From: Roseiarcus sp963758335
GTDB taxonomy: Bacteria; Pseudomonadota; Alphaproteobacteria; Rhizobiales; Beijerinckiaceae
NCBI GenBank assembly: GCA_963758335.1
Contig: CAVWVF010000004.1
Location: 1,116,001 to 1,180,000 of the forward strand
DNA: 64,000 bases
Direction: 5' to 3'
Positions within the stretch are counted from its first letter, which is position 1, and every line of letters begins with the position of its first letter. Of the stretch, positions 1 to 8,641 are shown in pieces. The notes under the pieces are model-generated. The model worked only from the letters and a program-made list of their open reading frames with translations. It made no database searches and had not been told where the DNA came from. A program made the position numbers and the translations under genes.

Positions 1-51
1 CGACGACGCTGGGGCGCGATCAGCGATCCCGTCTACAGGGGCGCGCGAAAA

Positions 52-141
52 GGAAGGATGGCCGAGTGGTTTAAGGCAGCGGTCTTGAAAACCGCCGTGG
101 GGGCAACCCCACCGTGAGTTCGAATCTCACTCCTTCCGCCA
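52..141 (+). tRNA. tRNA-Ser (TGA anticodon)
   Basis: A complete 90-nt serine tRNA with a long variable arm. The acceptor stem GGAAGGA pairs with TCCTTCC near the 3' end, followed by discriminator G and an encoded CCA. The anticodon stem GCGGT/ACCGC encloses the 7-nt loop CTTGAAA, giving anticodon TGA. The TTCGAAT T-loop is intact. A P4-type integrase pseudogene begins 180 bp downstream in the same direction, the classic arrangement of an island integrated at a tRNA 3' end. I did not find a second copy of the tRNA 3' end in this window, so the other attachment site lies outside or is lost. Confidence 0.97.
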
Positions 142-253
142 ATCCCACGTCCGTGATTGTCTTTGGCCGTCCGGCCACCCCTTGAAAATCAACTTGATAC
201 CGGGTTCAACAGTCTACCGCTGTTCGCCATTGTATGTCATAATCCCGCTTACG

Positions 254-314
254 CGTTAGGGTGATCCGTTGGGCGAAATAGCGGATCATGAGCGCTTAAA
301 CTCACCGTTAGGGT
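254..314. repeat. Two direct repeats CGTTAGGGT before the integrase
   Basis: The 9-mer CGTTAGGGT occurs at 254-262 and 306-314, between the tRNA and the integrase start. Short direct repeats here could be integrase arm-type or excisionase sites; that role is inferred from position only. Confidence 0.35.
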
Positions 315-320
315 AGCGAG

Positions 321-1518
321 ATGGCAAACGCAATAAACAAACTCAGCGACCGCAAGGTCCGAACCCTCACGGAACCTGGCCGCCACTCCGACGGAGCGGG
401 CCTTTATCTCATTGTCGATCCAGGCGGCGCGAGGCGTTGGGCCTTCCTTTTTCGGCAGAACGGCAAGCTCCGGGAAATGGGTCTCGGCGGTCTCAAGGCG
501 GTCCCCTTGGCGACGGCGCGAGAATTGGCTGCCGAATGCCGCAAGACTGTCGCCCTTGGCGGAGACCCGATCGCCGATCGGAAGCGAGAGCAGGAACGAG
601 CCAAGAAGACGTTCGCCGAAGTCGCAAGATCCACGAAGCGGAGTGGAGCAACGCGAAGCACGTCGCACAGTGGCGCATGACCATCGACGTGTACGCGGCG
701 GCTCTCAAGCCAAAGCCGGTTGCCGACATTACAACAGAGGACGTTCTCGCTGTGCTGCGGCCGATTTGGACGGAGAAGCCTGAGACAGCTTCGCGACTGC
801 GCGGACGGATCGAGCAAATCCTTGATGCTGCCAAAGCGGCGAAGCTCCGAACCGGCGACAATCCGGCCGAGTGGAAAGGCAACCTGAAACCGCAGCTTTC
901 GAAGCCCAAGCGGTCGAACAACCACCACGGCGCCGTGCCTTACGCGGCGGTCCCGGCCTTCATCGGACGGCTGCGCGAGCAACCTGGTCTCGCTCCGCTC
1001 GCGCTGGAATTCGCCATCCTCACGGCGGGGCGCGATCGGGCGAAGTGCTCGGCGCGAAGTGGGAAGAGATCGACGTCGATGAAGCCGTTTGGATCATCCC
1101 GGCGAGCCGCATGAAGGGCAAACGCGAACATCGCGTTCCGCTGAGTGACAGGGCAATGGGCATTCTCGGCGAGGTCGGGAAGTTCAAGACCGGCGAATTC
1201 GTGTTTCCGGGCCGCAGGCCGACGGCTCCGCTCTCCAACATGGCGCTCGCAATGATCCTGCGGCGCATGAAAATTGAGCACGCGACGCAGCACGGCTTCC
1301 GGTCATCGTTCCGCGACTGGTGCGGCGACAAGACGACATTTCCGCGGGAGGTTGCCGAAGCGGCGCTCGCTCACGCCATCGGAGACAAGACAGAAGCCGC
1401 CTATAGGCGAGAGGACGCCCTGGCGAAGCGCCGCAAGCTCATGGACGCTTGGGCCGCCTACTGCGAGCCGCGCGCCGCGGCCTCGGCAGTGGTGCAGTTC
1501 GATCGGCGTCGCAGGTGA
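321..1518 (+). pseudogene. P4-type tyrosine integrase, two frameshifts
   Basis: Three consecutive frames give one integrase of about 400 aa. The N-terminus (NKLSDRKVRTL, DGAGLYLIVDP) is the DUF4102 arm-binding domain. The centre (KHVAQWRMTIDVYAAALKPK) is the core-binding domain. The C-terminal catalytic part carries ARSGEV (first Arg), HGFRSSFRDW (His-x-x-Arg), ALAHAIGDKTEAAYRR (second His and the likely nucleophile Tyr). One base is missing near 628 and another in a G run near 1028, exactly inside the TAGARSGEV motif, so the reading frame moves 3 to 2 to 1. Both are single-base losses and could be sequencing errors. If real, the island has lost its own mobility. Its place beside the tRNA-Ser marks the left island boundary. 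Confidence 0.93.
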
Positions 1519-1530
1519 TGAGGGCCCACT

Positions 1531-1761
1531 ATGTCCAGACGCTATGTGGTCAAATTGATGACGAACTCGCCGGGCTGGACGGGCACGGTCTAGGCCTGCG
1601 GCTGCAAGCACCGCGCCTCGGCCGAGGCGCTATTTGAGCGGAAAGAGGACGAGGTCGACGGCCTGAGTGGCCTGCTCCTCATCGACCGCGAGGAGCGGAA
1701 AGTCCTTCGCACGAAGGACGTCCTCGACCCCGCCAAAGCGGTGGGCTGGTTCGGCTGGTAG
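1531..1761 (+). pseudogene. Small hypothetical protein with internal TAG
   Basis: From ATG 1531 the frame reads MSRRYVVKLMTNSPGWTGTV, then TAG at 1591-1593, then continues open as ACGCKHRASAEALFERKEDE and ends at 1761 (WFGW). Both halves look like coherent coding sequence, so I read it as one 76-codon gene with an in-frame amber. No family is recognised. It follows the integrase closely. Confidence 0.35.
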
Positions 1762-2013
1762 GAGGCCGGCGAATACCCCTACCATCCGGCCGGACACCGG
1801 CCGAGGCCCCTCCTGAAGTCATCCGTGAGTCATCTGTGGGGCACCGGCGCAGATCATCGCGAGGCTGAGCTCAGATGTTGGGCGTCTTCATCATGAAGCT
1901 CGCGGCGGCGCATGGTGTGGGACCAGGACCGTTCAGCGGATTAAGGCATCGCTGACCGGTTAAAGGCAGGCCAACGGGCGTAGTCCCTTTCTAGGACCCT
2001 TGTGGAGAGCGCT

Positions 2014-2175
2014 ATGAGATTCGATCTACATGATCTGCTTGAGGGTGAGACATATTCGTGGGCCGAAGTGAAGGACATCCTGGGCGGCGGGTCCCCGCAG
2101 TTGCCGCTTACCGGTTGCTGTGATTGTTGGAGTTCCTCAGAACGCCATTGGACATTGGCTTGGACAACAGGATGA
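2014..2175 (+). CDS. Short hypothetical ORF, possibly a decayed N-terminus
   Basis: ATG 2014 is preceded by a GGAG-like site. The first 26 residues (MRFDLHDLLEGETYSWAEVK) look like genuine protein; afterwards the composition becomes Cys/Trp-rich and unlike normal coding, suggesting a frameshift near 2100. No function can be assigned. The bases 1762-2013 upstream hold no gene I can support. Confidence 0.3.
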   Translation: MRFDLHDLLEGETYSWAEVKDILGGGSPQLPLTGCCDCWSSSERHWTLAWTTG

Positions 2176-2382
2176 CGTTCTGGAACAAACAACAGTAGTA
2201 TATTGTAAATATTCCCTCGGCCGTTGGTTCCTTCCGCACCCGATCATGTTGACGCGGGTCTCGCGAAGATTCTTCTCAAATACCTCTTCACGCTGCCGGC
2301 CGAAGTCAAAGAGAGAATGGCACCCAATAAGCCGTGAGGCCGCCGTAACTACGCGGAGGTCACCGAGGTCATCCGCCAGTTC

Positions 2383-2757
2383 ATGGCGCGGCATCGTCAT
2401 CAAAACAGTCATCAAAACGGCCTAACGTTCGACGGGGCTACGAAGGACCCCATGCAGAAAGCCGTGGGGGACGCGCTTATCGCCGTCATGGCGGCCACGG
2501 CGGAGGCCCAAGCGGAGGCGACCAGGGAGGCGCAGAAGGCGGGAATAGCGCACGCCAAGGCCGCCGAGCCGCACAGCTACCGGGGACGCAAGCCGAGCTT
2601 CGACAGGATGCAGCTCGACCTCGTCCGCGACATGCTCGCGCACGACGCCAGCCCGACCGCCATCACGGAGACGGCGGGGGTGTCGCGGCAGGTCGTCTAT
2701 CGGGTCCGGGATGATCCCGCGAAGGCGGAGGCGATGCTGGCCGAGTGGTGGATGTAG
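2383..2757 (+). pseudogene. Serine recombinase (resolvase) C-terminal fragment
   Basis: The ORF contains the end of a resolvase/invertase: a helix (ALIAVMAATAEAQAEAT, the conserved E-helix region), then SYRGRKPSFDR and a C-terminal helix-turn-helix (SPTAITETAGVSRQVVYRV). The catalytic serine domain of about 120 residues is absent; upstream sequence 2176-2400 does not encode it. This is therefore a DNA-binding tail of a lost recombinase. A second, more degraded copy of the same tail lies at about 3130-3255. Confidence 0.8.
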
Positions 2758-2767
2758 ACGGAGGCCG

Positions 2768-2977
2768 TCAAGGCCGCCGTAAGCGTCCCGCTGGCCGCGC
2801 GAGTTCACGATAGACCTTCGGCTTGCCTACACTCAGCGGTTTTTCTATCAGCTTCTCGAAGGAGGGCTTGTAGCCATTCGCCCTATATTTGGCAGGCGGT
2901 ATGGGTATTTTTCTAGTTCCATAGTCGACCATGACCTTTCCGTCCGGCGTCAGATACAATCCGATAGCCACGACCAT
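2768..2977 (-). CDS. Hypothetical small protein
   Basis: The frame is open from 3037, but the credible protein starts at ATG 2977 (MVVAIGLYLTPDGKVMVDYG), 69 aa, ending in GRLRRP. It is basic with alternating beta-like residues. No family recognised. It is convergent with the resolvase fragment and ends 11 bp after it. The stretch 2978-3036 could extend the start upstream. Confidence 0.4.
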   Translation of the reverse strand: MVVAIGLYLTPDGKVMVDYGTRKIPIPPAKYRANGYKPSFEKLIEKPLSVGKPKVYRELARPAGRLRRP

Positions 2978-3129
2978 TCCTCCCACACTTTCTGTTCGTT
3001 CGGCGGACGCCGCCGTTCCGTGACCGAGCGGGTTCATGATGATGAAGCCGGGTCACGACAGCAGCACGCGCTGCTTGAAAACCGTGGCGGGTCAAAATGC
3101 GCCCGACTTACGAACTGTTACCAGTCCGT

Positions 3130-3255
3130 CACGTCACAAGTATGGCCTGGATCGCTGGCGGCGCCGGCCACTGGGAGTCACCGTGTGGCAGCGGCGGGGT
3201 CGCGGGCAGTTGGTCTATCGGTCCAGGACGATCCCGCGAACGCCGAGGCAATGTA
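3130..3255 (+). pseudogene. Second, decayed copy of a resolvase tail
   Basis: The stretch TCGCGGGCAGTTGGTCTATC at about 3200 aligns with TCGCGGCAGGTCGTCTATCG at about 2686, and the following GACGATCCCGCGAACGCCGA matches GATGATCCCGCGAAGGCGGA of the first copy. It encodes a frameshifted SRQLVYR...DDPANAEAM. This is a duplicated, more degraded version of the same recombinase end. Confidence 0.6.
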
Positions 3256-3344
3256 GAGGGAGGAGACTCATGTAGCGGAGGGAACTACGCGACGCGCCTC
3301 TGGAACCCGACGCTGCCATGGACGGCCGCTACGCCGCGGCATAG

Positions 3345-3716
3345 GCTGCTCGTCGTGGGCGGCGCACGCGATATTGGTGGGTCAATCACAAGCAGACGGC
3401 GCGCCAGGAGATTACTGGCGGCTATCTCTGGTCGCCGGTGACCGAGGCCAACGGCGTGCGAAGTCGGTTCTACGACAATATGCGGGTCGCCGGGCCGGGC
3501 GACATCGTGCTGTCGTATGCTGCCGGCCAGATCGGGCGCGGGGGGATCGTAACGGACTTCGCTATGAGCGCACCAAAGCCGTCCGAATATGGATCGGCCG
3601 GCGCATATTGGAGCGCGTTCGGCTGGCTGCTGCCGGTTGACTGGTTGGATGCCAAACTCGCACCCCACTTGCCCCAAATCACGAAACGGACCTCTAAACT
3701 GCGCAAGTTGGGTTAG
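3345..3716 (+). pseudogene. N-terminal part of an HNH-endonuclease-type protein
   Basis: The frame is open from 3345 without a start codon and reads RYWWVNHKQTARQEITGGYL, then GGYLWSP, FYDNMRVAGPGDIVLSYAAG and YWSAFGWLLPVDW, ending at 3716. From memory of the family this is the EVE-like N-terminal domain of restriction-type HNH endonucleases, which normally continue for about 150 more residues to an HNH nuclease. Here the protein stops after SKLRKLG and no HNH motif follows, so the nuclease is missing. It converges tail to tail (4-bp overlap) with the next gene. Confidence 0.65.
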
Positions 3717-4132
3717 GTCTTCAGAATATCCCAGTTGTCCTCGTATTGCTCCACGGCGTCGATATCAATAAAGCCAAAATATCGCCAATCCGGCGGCTGA
3801 CGGAGTGCGGTCTTTATATCGCTGTTCTTGGTCACGAAGAAGCGAGCGCAATTTGGATCTTTTTCGAGGCCAATGAGGACGTAGACCGTGACTTGATTGG
3901 CGGCTCCAACAAAGTGCCGATTGCGGACGTACCATGAACCCACATGCACGGTCCTTACATGGACGGGCATTGGTGGTGAGCCATATCGTCCGGCAAGAAC
4001 GTGGCCTTTCGCGAGCCGCGCATCAAAACCGCGTCTCAAGAGTTCGTCGATCACCAATCGTGCGCCCGCCTCCCCAGCTGAAATGCGCGACCTGCGCCTC
4101 TTTTTGGCTTCGTCCCCAGCGATCGCACTCAT
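3713..4132 (-). CDS. Hypothetical protein, possible PD-(D/E)XK-like fold
   Basis: A 139-aa ORF from ATG 4132. The order GEAGARLVIDELLRRGFDA ... VHVRTVHVGSWYVR ... VTVYVLIGL ... RFFVTKNSDIKTAL resembles small nuclease-like proteins with an early helix and a core sheet. In the family I recall, the core strands read D-V-(L/V)-V-G and Q-V-K-T; here they are GHVLAGRYG and VHVRTV, so the catalytic Asp and Lys appear to be lost. It may be an inactive relative. Function unproven. Confidence 0.55.
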   Translation of the reverse strand: MSAIAGDEAKKRRRSRISAGEAGARLVIDELLRRGFDARLAKGHVLAGRYGSPPMPVHVRTVHVGSWYVRNRHFVGAANQVTVYVLIGLEKDPNCARFFVTKNSDIKTALRQPPDWRYFGFIDIDAVEQYEDNWDILKT

Positions 4133-4431
4133 AACCCAAAACCCACGTCAGCGCCGACCATCAATCCTCGGGCGCGACCGACCCCGGAGGCCCTTCACCT
4201 CGGCGTCGAGGGCCGCCCAGCTTGATGGCGAGCGTTGCGCCGCCTTGGTTGACGCCGGGTTAAAGGAACCGGCCTACGGTCGTCGACGCCATCGAAGACG
4301 CGACGAGCAAGAGCCGTGAAGGTTCGTGTCGCCGGCCAGTACTCGAACGGGCCACATCACCGCACTGGTTGCGCTGGTGTAAACGCTGTCAGCCTGTGGA
4401 TAAGCTATCCGACTGAGGGCTCAACCCCTAT
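4133..4431. other. No gene recognised
   Basis: Open frames here are short, Arg/Pro-rich and unlike protein. The stretch separates the hypothetical nuclease-like gene from the left arm of the inverted repeat. Confidence 0.5.
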
Positions 4432-4570
4432 GATGTTGAAGGAACTGGACGAAGAGAATATCCGCGCCAGACGTCCCGCTTTGCGCCTACCGGAACTACT
4501 TGCCCTCAAAAATTATCTATCGGACGTTCGCAACGACCGGTGCGTAACGGGACGCAAACCGTTGAAATAG
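4432..4570 (+). pseudogene. C-terminal remnant of phage-module regulator
   Basis: The end of this frame (MMLKELDEENIRARRPALRL ... NYLSDVRNDRCVTGRKPLK) is a diverged copy of the C-terminus of the 149-aa protein at 16117-16566 on the other strand (MLKELDLENIRAG ... NYLSDVRNGRPVTGRNPLK). The N-terminal two thirds are missing. It begins the left arm of a large inverted repeat. Confidence 0.7.
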
Positions 4571-4705
4571 AACAACTCAGACGCACAACATTTCAAGCCA
4601 AGAATTGTTGTGAAAGACAAACCTCACGCTCTACCCCAAACTTCCAGCCATGTTCGCTGAGGTCTTTCAGCGGGCGCAGTCTTTCAATTGGCTGGAGTTA
4701 ACGAA

Positions 4706-4933
4706 ATGCCCAACGAGAAAGGCGTCGCCTCCCACGACGCCATCACGCTCGAAGATCGCCTGAAGCACGGCAACCTGACGATCCTCGAAACCTGCAAACT
4801 CGCGAACCGCTCCCATTCTGGCTTCTACCAGGACCTGAAGCGCGGTCTGGTCTCAATCCGGAAGTTGGGCCGCAAGTCGGTCGTCCCCGGCCCTGTTGCC
4901 AAGCGGTACATCCAACGCGAGGAGGGCGTCTGA
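4706..4933 (+). CDS. Small AlpA/excisionase-like DNA-binding protein
   Basis: ATG 4706 (MPNEKGVASHDAI) is preceded by GGAG at 4693, better than the upstream TTG at 4688. The 75-aa product has a short helix-turn-helix style: LEDRLKHGNLTIL, ETCKLANRSHSGFYQDLKRG, ending in KSVVPGPVAKRYIQREEGV. This resembles AlpA-type excisionase/regulators that read a 'NRSHSGFYxDLKRG' recognition helix. Its stop overlaps the next start (ATGA at 4932-4935). A truncated paralogue is at 15901-15982. Confidence 0.7.
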   Translation: MPNEKGVASHDAITLEDRLKHGNLTILETCKLANRSHSGFYQDLKRGLVSIRKLGRKSVVPGPVAKRYIQREEGV

Positions 4934-5193
4934 TGTCCGCGCTTGCCGGCAGTCCAAAACTGCCGCCTCCGCCCTCCGAGCCCGAAAAGGAACCCGCTAT
5001 GTTTCCCTCAAATGACAGGGGCTCCCCAAGCGTTGGCGCGCTGGGAAGCCCCTTAGAAATCGCGGTGTTTGTCTCTCTCCGCACCGTCTTGATTAGCATT
5101 TTCCGCGTCCTCGCTCAAGCGACTTTGTCGGACCCGGCGTTCGCCGTGCTCGTCTTCACCTCGTGGAGCTGTACAAACAACTCACCGCGGTGA
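4933..5193 (+). CDS. Small membrane protein of phage module
   Basis: An 86-aa ORF starting at ATG 4933, translationally coupled to the gene before. A Pro-rich N-terminus is followed by a hydrophobic segment (VLISIFRVLAQATLSDPAFA), probably one membrane helix. The same segment in diverged form (LASIFCVLAQASIADPAFF) is encoded at 13720-13810 on the other strand, where it again precedes replication genes. Function unknown; conservation in two modules argues that it is real. Confidence 0.6.
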   Translation: MSALAGSPKLPPPPSEPEKEPAMFPSNDRGSPSVGALGSPLEIAVFVSLRTVLISIFRVLAQATLSDPAFAVLVFTSWSCTNNSPR

Positions 5194-5197
5194 TGCC

Positions 5198-6330
5198 ATG
5201 AACGCCCACCGCTATCCCGATGGCTTCTACGACTGGCCGCTGGAGGAAAGAAACGAGTACTTCGCCAAGGCATACGCCGAGTACGACGCCAAGCAGCGGG
5301 CGGCCGAGCACGTCCCGGCCCGCGTCGCCAAGTCCAAGCCCAAGAGGCAGCAGCGTGAGAAGCCGCCCCTTACCGGCTGGATCGTCAATGCGCTCAAGGA
5401 TATGCGCGACGAACCCGTGGCCAACCTCGCGAACGTGATGCTCCAGCGTGGTAGGTGTTTTGGGCCGCGCCGAGGTAGCGCGACAGGCAGCTATCCAGTC
5501 GCGGCTTGCCGTCCCATTTGAGGCCGCCGAGGAAGTCGCGCACCGGGTGGTAGCGGCATTCACGCGCGCGCTGGTCGACGGCTTTGGTGGACCGTCTCGG
5601 ACGAGACTTTCAGCAGGCCCGTACGCTGTAGCCACTCCTGCAGGGCCGACACGTCAGTGTCCTGCACCGGGCGGGGGAGCGTCCCGGAGAGCGCTCCTCC
5701 TGGCACCGGCTCCACAAGCATCACGTCCATTTGCATTTCGTCCGGCAGGCTATCGGAGAACCACTTGCCCGCGAGGATGCTGCACGCGGTCGACTTGCCG
5801 GCCCCCTGGTTGCCCTCCAGGACCAGCATGTAGTCCGCCTTGCAGCCCGGGTCGTAAACCCGGGCCACAAGTGCGGTCAGGAACATCCGGCCGTTGCGCA
5901 CAGAAGTCAAGGACTGCTTCGCCCTCGACGTCTCGCACGACAAAGAGGCGTCGCAGCATCTGCGGGGCAAGTGGCTCGTGGAGATCGCGGAGCTGTCGGC
6001 GACCAACAAGGCCGAGGCCGAGGCCATCAAGGCGCTCATCACGCGGCCGACGGAGCGCTACCGGCCCCCGTGGGGCCGCCGGGAGGTGACCGAGCCGCGC
6101 CAGTGCCTGTTCATCGGCACGACCAACCAGGACGAGTATCTACGCGACGAGACAGGCGCCCGCCGGTTCTGGCCCGTCAAGGTCGGCAAGATCGACCTGG
6201 ACGCGCTGAGCCGCGACCGCGCGCGAGCCTCCGCAAGGACCTTGAGGGGATACGCGGCGCATTGGGCGACAAGCAGACCCTCTCCGTCGCGCTCGTCGGC
6301 CTCAGCGAAATTATGAAGTGCGTATACGAC
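5198..6330 (+). pseudogene. VapE-type phage replication protein with internally inverted segments
   Basis: ATG 5198 opens an N-terminus (YPDGFYDWPLEERNEYFAKA, then LTGWIVNALKDMRDEPVANL) to about 5447. The next parts of the family are on the minus strand: 5737-5448 encodes LPRPVQDTDVSALQEWLQR, SSETVHQ, AVDQRARECRYHPVRDFLGG (one frameshift near 5573), and 5897-5737 encodes MFLTALVARVYDPGCKADYM, LEGNQGAGKST (Walker A) and WFSDSLP. The C-terminal part is back on the plus strand from 5905: DVSHDKEASQHLRGKW, VEIAELSA, TRPTERYRP, CLFIGTTNQDEYLRDETG, RRFWPVK. In normal VapE proteins the order is N, WDG block, Walker A block, C. Here each middle block is inverted in place. The gene cannot be functional as read. 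Confidence 0.85.
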
Positions 6331-6519
6331 ATGGGCGGCCCGGGGATGGCGCGCCACGCTAATTCCCGCACCGGCGAGATGCTCAATCAACTCATCGAGG
6401 ACGGCGAGATGTTCGGCTGCCCCCAGGCCAAGCTCGAATGGCAGGAGGGCAAACCCGATGCCAACCATCCGATCACCGTGGACAAGCTGAAGGCCAAAGC
6501 GGAGGCCCGCAATGGCTGA
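6235..6519 (+). CDS. Phage-type hypothetical protein, 5' end unclear
   Basis: After the VapE region decays, a new frame reads LEGIRGALGDKQTLSVALVG, GPGMARHANSRTGEMLNQLI, EDGEMFGCPQAKLEWQEG and ends KAKAEARNG. An ATG at 6313 would give 68 aa, but the coding signal starts earlier. No family recognised. The stop overlaps the next ATG by a few bases. Confidence 0.45.
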   Translation, partial: KDLEGIRGALGDKQTLSVALVGLSEIMKCVYDMGGPGMARHANSRTGEMLNQLIEDGEMFGCPQAKLEWQEGKPDANHPITVDKLKAKAEARNG

Positions 6520-6738
6520 CGCGCCCGCCCAACAGTTTGCCAGCGCGGTCATCGAGACAGGCGTCGGACGGCCCAGGCGTCGCTTACCAGATCGCGGCTC
6601 GCAAACATCAGGGCGTCTGTGGCCTTTCTACTCGCCGCCGTCGGCCCGCAGGCGGCCAGGAGGGCCCTCGGCGCCGTGACGGCGGCGCTGGAGCAGGAGA
6701 TCAGGGTCAACAACGCCAACTCAGAATTACTCTCGTGA
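6512..6738 (+). pseudogene. Frameshifted small phage protein
   Basis: ATG 6512 starts MADAPAQQFASAVIETGVG; the frame then shifts to GVAYQIAARKHQ and again to ASVAFLLAAVGPQAARRALG ... TAALEQEIRVNNANSELLS, ending TGA 6736-6738. The three pieces make one sensible protein of about 70 residues with a hydrophobic middle. Function unknown. Confidence 0.45.
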
Positions 6739-6755
6739 AACAAGGGAATGGGACA

Positions 6756-7284
6756 ATGCCACGCGGATATAAAGGCGTAACGGATAAAAAAACGGGCGAA
6801 ACCGTGAAACGTGGCCAGGGCGGCCGCTTTGAGAAGGGCACCAAGGCGGGCCCAGGAAGGCCCCCAGGCCTGCTCAACAACGGATAGCCGAACTGGCGAG
6901 GACGACGGCGGGGACATCATCACCTCCGTGCGCTTCTCGACAGGCGAGTCACGGACGGCGTCCTCTACGCCAACCCGAGCGAAACTCTTCCGTGAAGAAC
7001 CGGATGCGGGAAAGCTGCACGTCCGGGTCTCGGGCGACCTGAAGGAGGCGTATCTGCAGGCCGCTCAGGCCGCCGGAGGGGCCGACGGGATCGCGGGCTA
7101 CCTCTACGACCAAGCAATGAAGGACAATCCGTCGCCGTTCATGACGGGGCTGGCCAAGCTGTTGCCGCTGATGCTGGAGGGGAGCAAGGACTCGCCGCTC
7201 ATCGTCGAGCGCGTGTACGGGCTGGCCAAGCTGTTGCCGCTGATGCTGGAGGGGAGCAAGGACTCGCCGCTCATCGTCGAGCGC
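6756..7284 (+). pseudogene. Putative small terminase-like protein, broken
   Basis: ATG 6756 gives MPRGYKGVTDKKTGETVKRG ... GGRFEKGTKAGPGRPPG, a DUF5681-like Gly/Arg start typical of DNA-packaging proteins, and stops at 6887. Another frame then carries LFREEPDAGKLHVRVSGDLK, AYLQAAQAAGGADGIAGYLY and GLAKLLPLMLEGSKDSPLIV. The original end (VYYTKGEADGDAN) survives at about 7947-7997, directly overlapping a terminase start. The position just before the large terminase supports a small-terminase or packaging role. The gene is damaged by a frameshift and by two tandem duplications. Confidence 0.5.
7147..7284. repeat. 72-bp tandem duplication
   Basis: The unit GGGCTGGCCAAGCTGTTGCC ... GTCGAGCGCGTGTAC begins at 7147 and again at 7219. 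The two copies are identical over the 66 bases they share. It duplicates 24 residues in frame inside the packaging-type gene. Confidence 0.95.
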
Positions 7285-8599
7285 CAAGGGGGAAGCGGAT
7301 GGCGACGCAAACTAAAATCCGCGTCCCCCACAACTGGCGACCGCGGCGGTACCAGATGAACGTCTGGCGCTATCTGGAGCGGGGCGGCAAGCGGGCGATC
7401 TGCATCTGGCACCGGCGCGCCGGCAAGGATGACGTCTGCCTGCACTGGGCCGCCTCGAGCATGATCGACAAGCCGGCGACCTACTGGCACATGCTGCCCG
7501 CCTACAGCCAAGACCCATGATGCCAAGGTCCGAGAGGCGGGAGCGCCTGGAGCGCGCACGCGCTTTGAGACTCTGGTCCTGCTGGGCCGCAAGCCGGCCC
7601 TGGTGCCTGACGAGACGCTGATGGACGGCATCAACGCCGGCCGCAAGACGATCCCCTTCGCCCGCTTCGACAAGAAGCGCACGGCGCAGGGCGTCGAATG
7701 CCTGCGCTCCTACCGCACCGAGTGGGACGAGAAGGCGAGGGCGTTCAAACTGACGCCCGCGCACAACTGGGCCTCTCACGGCGCGGACGCTTGGCGCTAT
7801 CTGTCCATCTCCTGGCGGGCGCCGATGCTTGAGCCTGAGCCTGAGCAGAAGCCTGCCGGCATACCGCTGCCCGGCGTCACCATGGATCAGTTCATGGACA
7901 TCGAAGACGGCTTCTCGAAGCGGGCTCGCCGCTCATCGTCGAGCGCGTGTACTACACCAAGGGGGAAGCGGATGGCGACGCAAACTAAAATCCGCGTCCC
8001 CCACAACTGGCGGCCGCGGCGGTACCAGATGAACGTCTGGCGCTATCTGGAGCGGGGCGGCAAGCGGGCGATCTGCATCTGGCACCGGCGCGCCGGCAAG
8101 GATGACGTCTGCCTGCACTGGGCCGCCTCGAGCATGATCGACAAGCCGGCGACCTACTGGCACATGCTGCCCGCCTACAGCCAAGACCCATGATGCCAAG
8201 GTCCGAGAGGCGGGAGCGCCTGGAGCGCGCACGCGCTTTGAGACTCTGGTCCTGCTGGGCCGCAAGCCGGCCCTGGTGCCTGACGAGACGCTGATGGACG
8301 GCATCAACGCCGGCCGCAAGACGATCCCCTTCGCCCGCTTCGACAAGAAGCGCACGGCGCAGGGCGTCGAATGCCTGCGCTCCTACCGCACCGAGTGGGA
8401 CGAGAAGGCGAGGGCGTTCAAACTGACGCCCGCGCACAACTGGGCCTCTCACGGCGCGGACGCTTGGCGCTATCTGTCCATCTCCTGGCGGGCGCCGATG
8501 CTTGAGCCTGAGCCTGAGCAGAAGCCTGCCGGCATACCGCTGCCCGGCGTCACCATGGATCAGTTCATGGACATCGAAGACGGCTTCTCGAAGCGGGCT
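7284..8599. repeat. 673-bp tandem duplication of terminase fragment
   Basis: 7284-7926 and 7957-8599 (643 bp each, period 673) are identical except at least one synonymous difference (CGA at 7337 versus CGG). The 30-bp spacer 7927-7956 is itself a copy of the bases around 7195-7217. The near identity shows the duplication is recent compared with the decay of its surroundings. Confidence 0.95.
7299..7926 (+). pseudogene. Phage terminase large subunit, copy A, internally deleted
   Basis: ATG 7299 starts MATQTKIRVPHNWRPRRYQM, with the ATPase start WRYLERGGKRAICIWHRRAG (Walker A-like RRAGKDD) and TYWHMLPAYSQ. The frame then stops at 7520. The other frame continues as the nuclease end: AKVREAGAPGARTRFETL, LLGRKPALVPD, MDGINAGRKTIPFARFDKK, GVECLRSYRTEWDEK, HGADAWRYL. 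The middle, including Walker B and the first nuclease Asp, is deleted, leaving about 210 residues of a usual 450-500. Confidence 0.85.
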
Positions 8600-8601
8600 T
8601 T
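7972..8601 (+). pseudogene. Phage terminase large subunit, copy B, internally deleted
   Basis: Second tandem copy of the same truncated terminase, with the same internal deletion and frame break (first frame ends at 8193, second covers 8198-8601). Since both copies carry the deletion, it came before the duplication. After 8599 the reading goes into unrelated sequence (FARSAASSAS). Confidence 0.85.
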
Positions 8602-8641
8602 TGCTCGCTCAGCGGCCAGTTCGGCGAGTTGAGCATTTCGT

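Larger units (their letters stand above)
4432..5150. repeat. Left arm of imperfect inverted repeat (phage-module head)
   Basis: This arm (regulator tail, spacer with AGAATTGTTGTGAAAGACAA, small DNA-binding gene, small membrane gene) is matched in inverse orientation by 13740-13810 plus 15901-16260, which are separated there by an inserted unit. The non-coding spacer between the genes is also conserved, so the match is at DNA level, not only protein. Confidence 0.75.

Noticed and set aside
404..982. Long minus-strand ORF opposite the integrase
   Set aside because: It is the complement of clearly coding integrase sequence and has no protein-like pattern.
7104..8452. Minus-strand ORFs of 140-192 aa opposite the terminase copies
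   Set aside because: They repeat with the duplication and are Arg/Ser-rich shadows of the terminase frames.
7147..8599. Possible CRISPR-like array
   Set aside because: Units are 72 and 673 bp without regular short spacers; simple tandem duplication explains them.
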